Assembly: GCF_016865235.1 (NCBI RefSeq)
Contig: NZ_CP064030.1
Location: 4,278,001 to 4,342,000, forward strand
From: Dyella caseinilytica
GTDB lineage: Bacteria; Pseudomonadota; Gammaproteobacteria; Xanthomonadales; Rhodanobacteraceae
Direction of reading: 5' to 3'
Length of the DNA: 64,000 bases
The notes below the pieces were generated by a model. It ran no database searches, was not told the origin of the DNA, and saw only the letters and a list, made by a program, of their open reading frames with translations. The stretch's first letter is position 1. Each line of letters opens with the position of its first letter. This document shows, piece after piece, positions 60,917 through 64,000 of the stretch. A program made the translations under genes and the position numbers.

Positions 60917-62356
60917 TCATCCGTCGCCGTCCAGCGCAATCGAGCGCCAGTGATGCTCGGGATCGAGCAAGCGCGCCTGCGTTTCCGGCCCTTCTGAACC
61001 GGATGGATAAAAGTCCGGCGTGCCTTTCTCCCACGCTTTCAGCACGGGCGTCAGTACCTTCCACGCCCACTCCACTTCGTCGAAACGCAGGAAGTTCGAG
61101 CGATCGCCACCGAGCGCATCCATCAATAACTGCTCATAAGCGGAAAACTCGCGGTCGTCCGGTGTCGCGTATGCCGCCGTCAACGTGACGGGGCGACCGG
61201 CAAGCTTCACGCCCGGTTGCTTGGCGGTCACCAGCAGATCCATTTGTTCGACCGGCCGAATGCGGAAAATCATCCAGTTATTGCCCGCATGAACGGCATG
61301 CGGAATCGGCCCCGGCACTTCACGAAACTGCACCGCGATCTCGGAGTAATTGCTGGCCAGGCGTTTACCGCTACGCAAGTAGAACGGCACACCACGCCAG
61401 CGCCAGTTGTCCACTTCCAGCCGCAGCGCGGCAAAGGTTTCCGTATCGGACCCGCGCTTCACGCCGGGCTCGCTGCGGTAACCAATGAGTTTCTTGCGTC
61501 CCAATTTGCCCGCGCGGTATTGCCCACGCACAGCATGCTGATCCACCGTCTTGGCAGTGATAGGAACGACCGACCGCAACACCTCGACCTTGTGGTCGCG
61601 CAGCACTTCAGCATCCCAGCTGGACGGCGGCTCCATCGCGGCAAGACTGAACAGCTGCATTAGATGATTTTGCAGCATGTCGCGCAACGCGCCCGCTTTG
61701 TCGTAGTACGCAGCGCGCTGTTCAACACCCAGTGTTTCCGCATAGGTGATCTGCACTTGCGAGACGTGTTGCGCATTCCAGATCGGCTCGAGGAAGCGAT
61801 TGGCGAAACGGAACACCATCAGGTTCTGCGTGGTTTCCTTACCGAGGAAATGATCGATGCGCAGGATCTGCTCTTCTTCCCAGTACGTGTGCATCTGCTC
61901 ACGCAGCGCCATGGCCGATGCCAGATCGGTACCAAACGGCTTTTCCACCACCAGACGACGCCAACCGCCGCGCGGATTTTTTGAAAAGCCTGCTTCACCC
62001 AGCGCGTTCGCCGCCACACCGAACAACGGCGGCGGCAATGCAAGATAGAACATGGTGGCCGGGCTCAATTTGCTCTTGAGCGCTGCGACCTGATCGGCCT
62101 GCAGTTCGCCGCCGACATAGTCGAGTTGGCGGCGGAAGCGGTTCCAGTGCGCCGGTTTGAAATCCGGTGCGAACGCCTGCAGTGCCTTATGAATGTGCCG
62201 CTCGAAATACTCGCGACTCCACTGTTCCTTGGCATAACCGACGATGCGCAGATCCGGCGTCAGGCCGAGCGTGTGCAGCCGATACAGCGCAGGCATCAGC
62301 AAGCGCTGTGTGAGATCGCCGCTGGCCCCCAGGATCACAAGCGTGGTGGCAGTCAT
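60917..62356 (-). CDS. zwf: Glucose-6-phosphate 1-dehydrogenase
   Basis: A protein of 479 residues, first oxidative step of the pentose phosphate / Entner-Doudoroff routes. NADP-binding GASGDLTQRLLMPALY opens the protein, and the active site RIDHFLGKE is near residue 172. It follows gnd by 3 bp, so the two are cotranscribed. No 6-phosphogluconolactonase gene lies beside it. Confidence 0.97.
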   Translation of the reverse strand: MTATTLVILGASGDLTQRLLMPALYRLHTLGLTPDLRIVGYAKEQWSREYFERHIHKALQAFAPDFKPAHWNRFRRQLDYVGGELQADQVAALKSKLSPATMFYLALPPPLFGVAANALGEAGFSKNPRGGWRRLVVEKPFGTDLASAMALREQMHTYWEEEQILRIDHFLGKETTQNLMVFRFANRFLEPIWNAQHVSQVQITYAETLGVEQRAAYYDKAGALRDMLQNHLMQLFSLAAMEPPSSWDAEVLRDHKVEVLRSVVPITAKTVDQHAVRGQYRAGKLGRKKLIGYRSEPGVKRGSDTETFAALRLEVDNWRWRGVPFYLRSGKRLASNYSEIAVQFREVPGPIPHAVHAGNNWMIFRIRPVEQMDLLVTAKQPGVKLAGRPVTLTAAYATPDDREFSAYEQLLMDALGGDRSNFLRFDEVEWAWKVLTPVLKAWEKGTPDFYPSGSEGPETQARLLDPEHHWRSIALDGDG

Positions 62357-62359
62357 GAC

Positions 62360-63409
62360 TCAATCCTTGTTGTCGGTCTTGATCTCATGATGGCCACCGA
62401 ACGCATGACGCATGGCGGACATGACCTTGTTCGCGTAAAGCTCATTGCCCTGCGAGGTGAAGCGCCCGAACAATGCCGCGGTGAGCACCGGCACCGGCAC
62501 GCCTTCGTCGATCGCAGCTTGCGCTGTCCAGCGTCCCTCGCCGGAATCGGATACGCGGCCGGTGTAATCCTTCAGCGAAGGATCGCGACCGAGTTCGATG
62601 GCCGTAAGATCCAGCAACCACGAACCCACCACACTGCCGCGGCGCCACAGCTCGACGACATCACCCACAGGGAAGTCGTATTGATAGCGCTCCGGATGTT
62701 CCAGTGGCGATGTCTCCGCATCAGCAGTGCGTTTCTGCTTGCCTGCATTGGCACTCTTGAGCACGTTGAGGCCTTCGGCGTACGCAGCCATCAGACCGTA
62801 CTCAATGCCATTGTGAACCATCTTCACAAAATGGCCGGCGCCGCTCGGGCCGCAATACAGATAACCCTTTTCCGCGGGCGACGGTTCGCCACTACGGCCT
62901 TCCGTACGTGGCGCTGCCTCGAAGCCCGGCGCCAGCGCGGCAAACGCCGGCTCCAACCGCTTATAGGCTTCTTCAGGGCCGCCGATCATCTGGCAATAAC
63001 CACGCTCGCGACCCCAAACACCGCCGCTAACACCGACATCCACATACATGATCTGATGCTTGCTCAGCTCGCCAGCTCGTCGCAGATCTTCGACATAGTG
63101 CGAATTGCCGCCGTCGATGACGGTATCGCCTGCCGACAAAAGCGGAACGAGCTGATCGAGCACCGCATCGACCACCGCCGTCGGTAGCATCAACCACACC
63201 GCGCGCGGCCCTTCGAGCTTATCTGCCAGATCCTGGATGGATTGCGCTGCGGTCGCGCCGTAGCTGGCGGCTTCTTTACGTGCATCGAGGTTCGTGTCGA
63301 ACACCACGCAATCGATGCCGGCCTGCTGCATGCGGCGAACCATATTCAGCCCCATGCGTCCGAGACCGACAAAGCCCAACTGCAGTTTTTGTGCCTTTCC
63401 TGCACTCAT
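62360..63409 (-). CDS. gnd: 6-phosphogluconate dehydrogenase (decarboxylating), short form
   Basis: A protein of 349 residues, the short GndA type, not the 470-residue form. It starts with the Rossmann motif LGFVGLGRMGLNMVRRM and has the substrate motif CGPSGAGHFVKMVHNGIEYG near residues 172-191. The ATG overlaps the stop of the upstream kinase as ATGA. Confidence 0.95.
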   Translation of the reverse strand: MSAGKAQKLQLGFVGLGRMGLNMVRRMQQAGIDCVVFDTNLDARKEAASYGATAAQSIQDLADKLEGPRAVWLMLPTAVVDAVLDQLVPLLSAGDTVIDGGNSHYVEDLRRAGELSKHQIMYVDVGVSGGVWGRERGYCQMIGGPEEAYKRLEPAFAALAPGFEAAPRTEGRSGEPSPAEKGYLYCGPSGAGHFVKMVHNGIEYGLMAAYAEGLNVLKSANAGKQKRTADAETSPLEHPERYQYDFPVGDVVELWRRGSVVGSWLLDLTAIELGRDPSLKDYTGRVSDSGEGRWTAQAAIDEGVPVPVLTAALFGRFTSQGNELYANKVMSAMRHAFGGHHEIKTDNKD

Positions 63410-64000
63410 GTTTTGTTCTCCCACAAACGGAATCCGCCAGCGAAGGCATTATGGTTGTCACCGCGGCGCACGCCCTCGGGCAGCGTCTCAAGGTGCCGCA
63501 CGTTGCCGCCGCCCAGCACGACGTAATCTGGCTCCAGTGCTGCCTGGAGCTGTCCGACCACATCGAACACATGGGCGTGCCATTTCTTCTTGCCGAGCTG
63601 CTTGAGACCGCGCGAACCCACGTAGTCTTCAAACGTGCCCTTCTTGTAGGGCAGATGCGCCAGCTCCATCGGCTCGATGATGCCGTCGACGATAAAGGCC
63701 GTACCGAGTCCGGTACCCAGACCGAGGAACAGCATGCGGCCGCCTTCGTAACTACCCAGCGCCTGCATCGCCGCATCGTTGATGATCTTCACCGGGCGAC
63801 CGAACGCTTTGGCGAAATCGAAACCCACCCAGCCTTTGCCGAGGTTGTACGGATCACGCGCAATGCGATCGTGCAGCAGCGGGCCGGGATAGCCGATGCT
63901 CACTGCATCGTACTTCCAGCCGCGAATGGCGGGACGCAATTGCTTGATCATGGTTTCCGGCGTGAGTGTGCGATCCGATTTGATCTCCACCTCGCGCGCA
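63406..64000 (-). CDS. ROK family polyphosphate-glucokinase-like protein (partial, cut by window end)
   Basis: The reading frame runs off the right edge; 198 C-terminal codons are visible. Segments AVSIGYPGPLL, GKGWVGFDFAKAFGRPV, INDAAMQALGSYEGG and LFLGLGTGLGTAF match the polyphosphate glucokinase branch of the ROK family. It should supply glucose-6-P to zwf. A GTG at 63990 is in frame but the N-terminal phosphate-binding motif must lie beyond the edge, so this is not the start. Confidence 0.87.
   Translation of the reverse strand, partial: AREVEIKSDRTLTPETMIKQLRPAIRGWKYDAVSIGYPGPLLHDRIARDPYNLGKGWVGFDFAKAFGRPVKIINDAAMQALGSYEGGRMLFLGLGTGLGTAFIVDGIIEPMELAHLPYKKGTFEDYVGSRGLKQLGKKKWHAHVFDVVGQLQAALEPDYVVLGGGNVRHLETLPEGVRRGDNHNAFAGGFRLWENKT

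Overview
The window is a typical high-GC gammaproteobacterial chromosome segment with Xanthomonadales character, most like the Rhodanobacteraceae (Dyella, Luteibacter, Rhodanobacter, Frateuria). The evidence is an N-acetylglucosamine (GlcNAc) utilisation locus built around a TonB-dependent receptor, a XanB2-type chorismatase beside aryl-polyene (xanthomonadin-like) pigment genes, a Thr/Ile-rich threonine leader peptide, and an atpIBEFHAGDC operon. No rRNA, tRNA, CRISPR array, insertion sequence or prophage was seen. The organism assignment is inference from gene content.

Region 1 (128-15967) is mostly the GlcNAc/chitobiose locus. A leftward run carries a glucokinase-family kinase, a TonB-dependent receptor, a GH9 glucosaminidase-like enzyme, a GH20 hexosaminidase and a NagX-like membrane acetyltransferase. 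A rightward run carries the sugar transporter NagP, the LacI-type regulator NagQ, the SIS-domain deaminase NagB-II and the deacetylase NagA. Together they would import chito-oligomers, trim them in the periplasm, and convert GlcNAc to fructose-6-phosphate. Two structured non-coding elements of about 268 bases, each with a long outer inverted repeat enclosing two more long stem-loops, sit in the rightward run (11874-12141 and 14537-14803). The second fills the nagB-II/nagA gap and contains the nagA ribosome binding site.

Region 2 (16052-36639) holds an LtaS-like sulfatase-fold membrane enzyme, a CpdB-like periplasmic nucleotidase lipoprotein, a threonine operon with a leader peptide and SD-masking hairpin, a TetR/isochorismatase-fold divergent pair with palindromic operators, and a perfect sigma-54 promoter with TGTCCG/CGGACA upstream sites driving two very small paralogous membrane proteins. 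Then follow trmL, ubiJ-ubiB, truC, arfB, an acyltransferase, a LysE exporter, and a LysR regulator divergent from the glyoxylate shunt genes aceB-aceA.

Region 3 (36766-52298) holds a Na+/H+ antiporter, a YifB/ComM ATPase, ubiK, a PII protein, gpmA, a beta-helix VNG-repeat protein, hemF, a partial aryl-polyene gene set (two ketosynthase-like proteins, glycosyltransferase, two hotdog dehydratases, acyltransferase, ACP) with xanB2, then glmU and a TonB-domain lipoprotein.

Region 4 (52398-64000) is the leftward F1Fo ATP synthase operon, with two homologous palindromic intergenic repeats after atpA and after atpD, followed by a phasin, queD, and an oxidative pentose phosphate operon (a polyphosphate-glucokinase-like ROK protein cut by the window edge, gnd, zwf).
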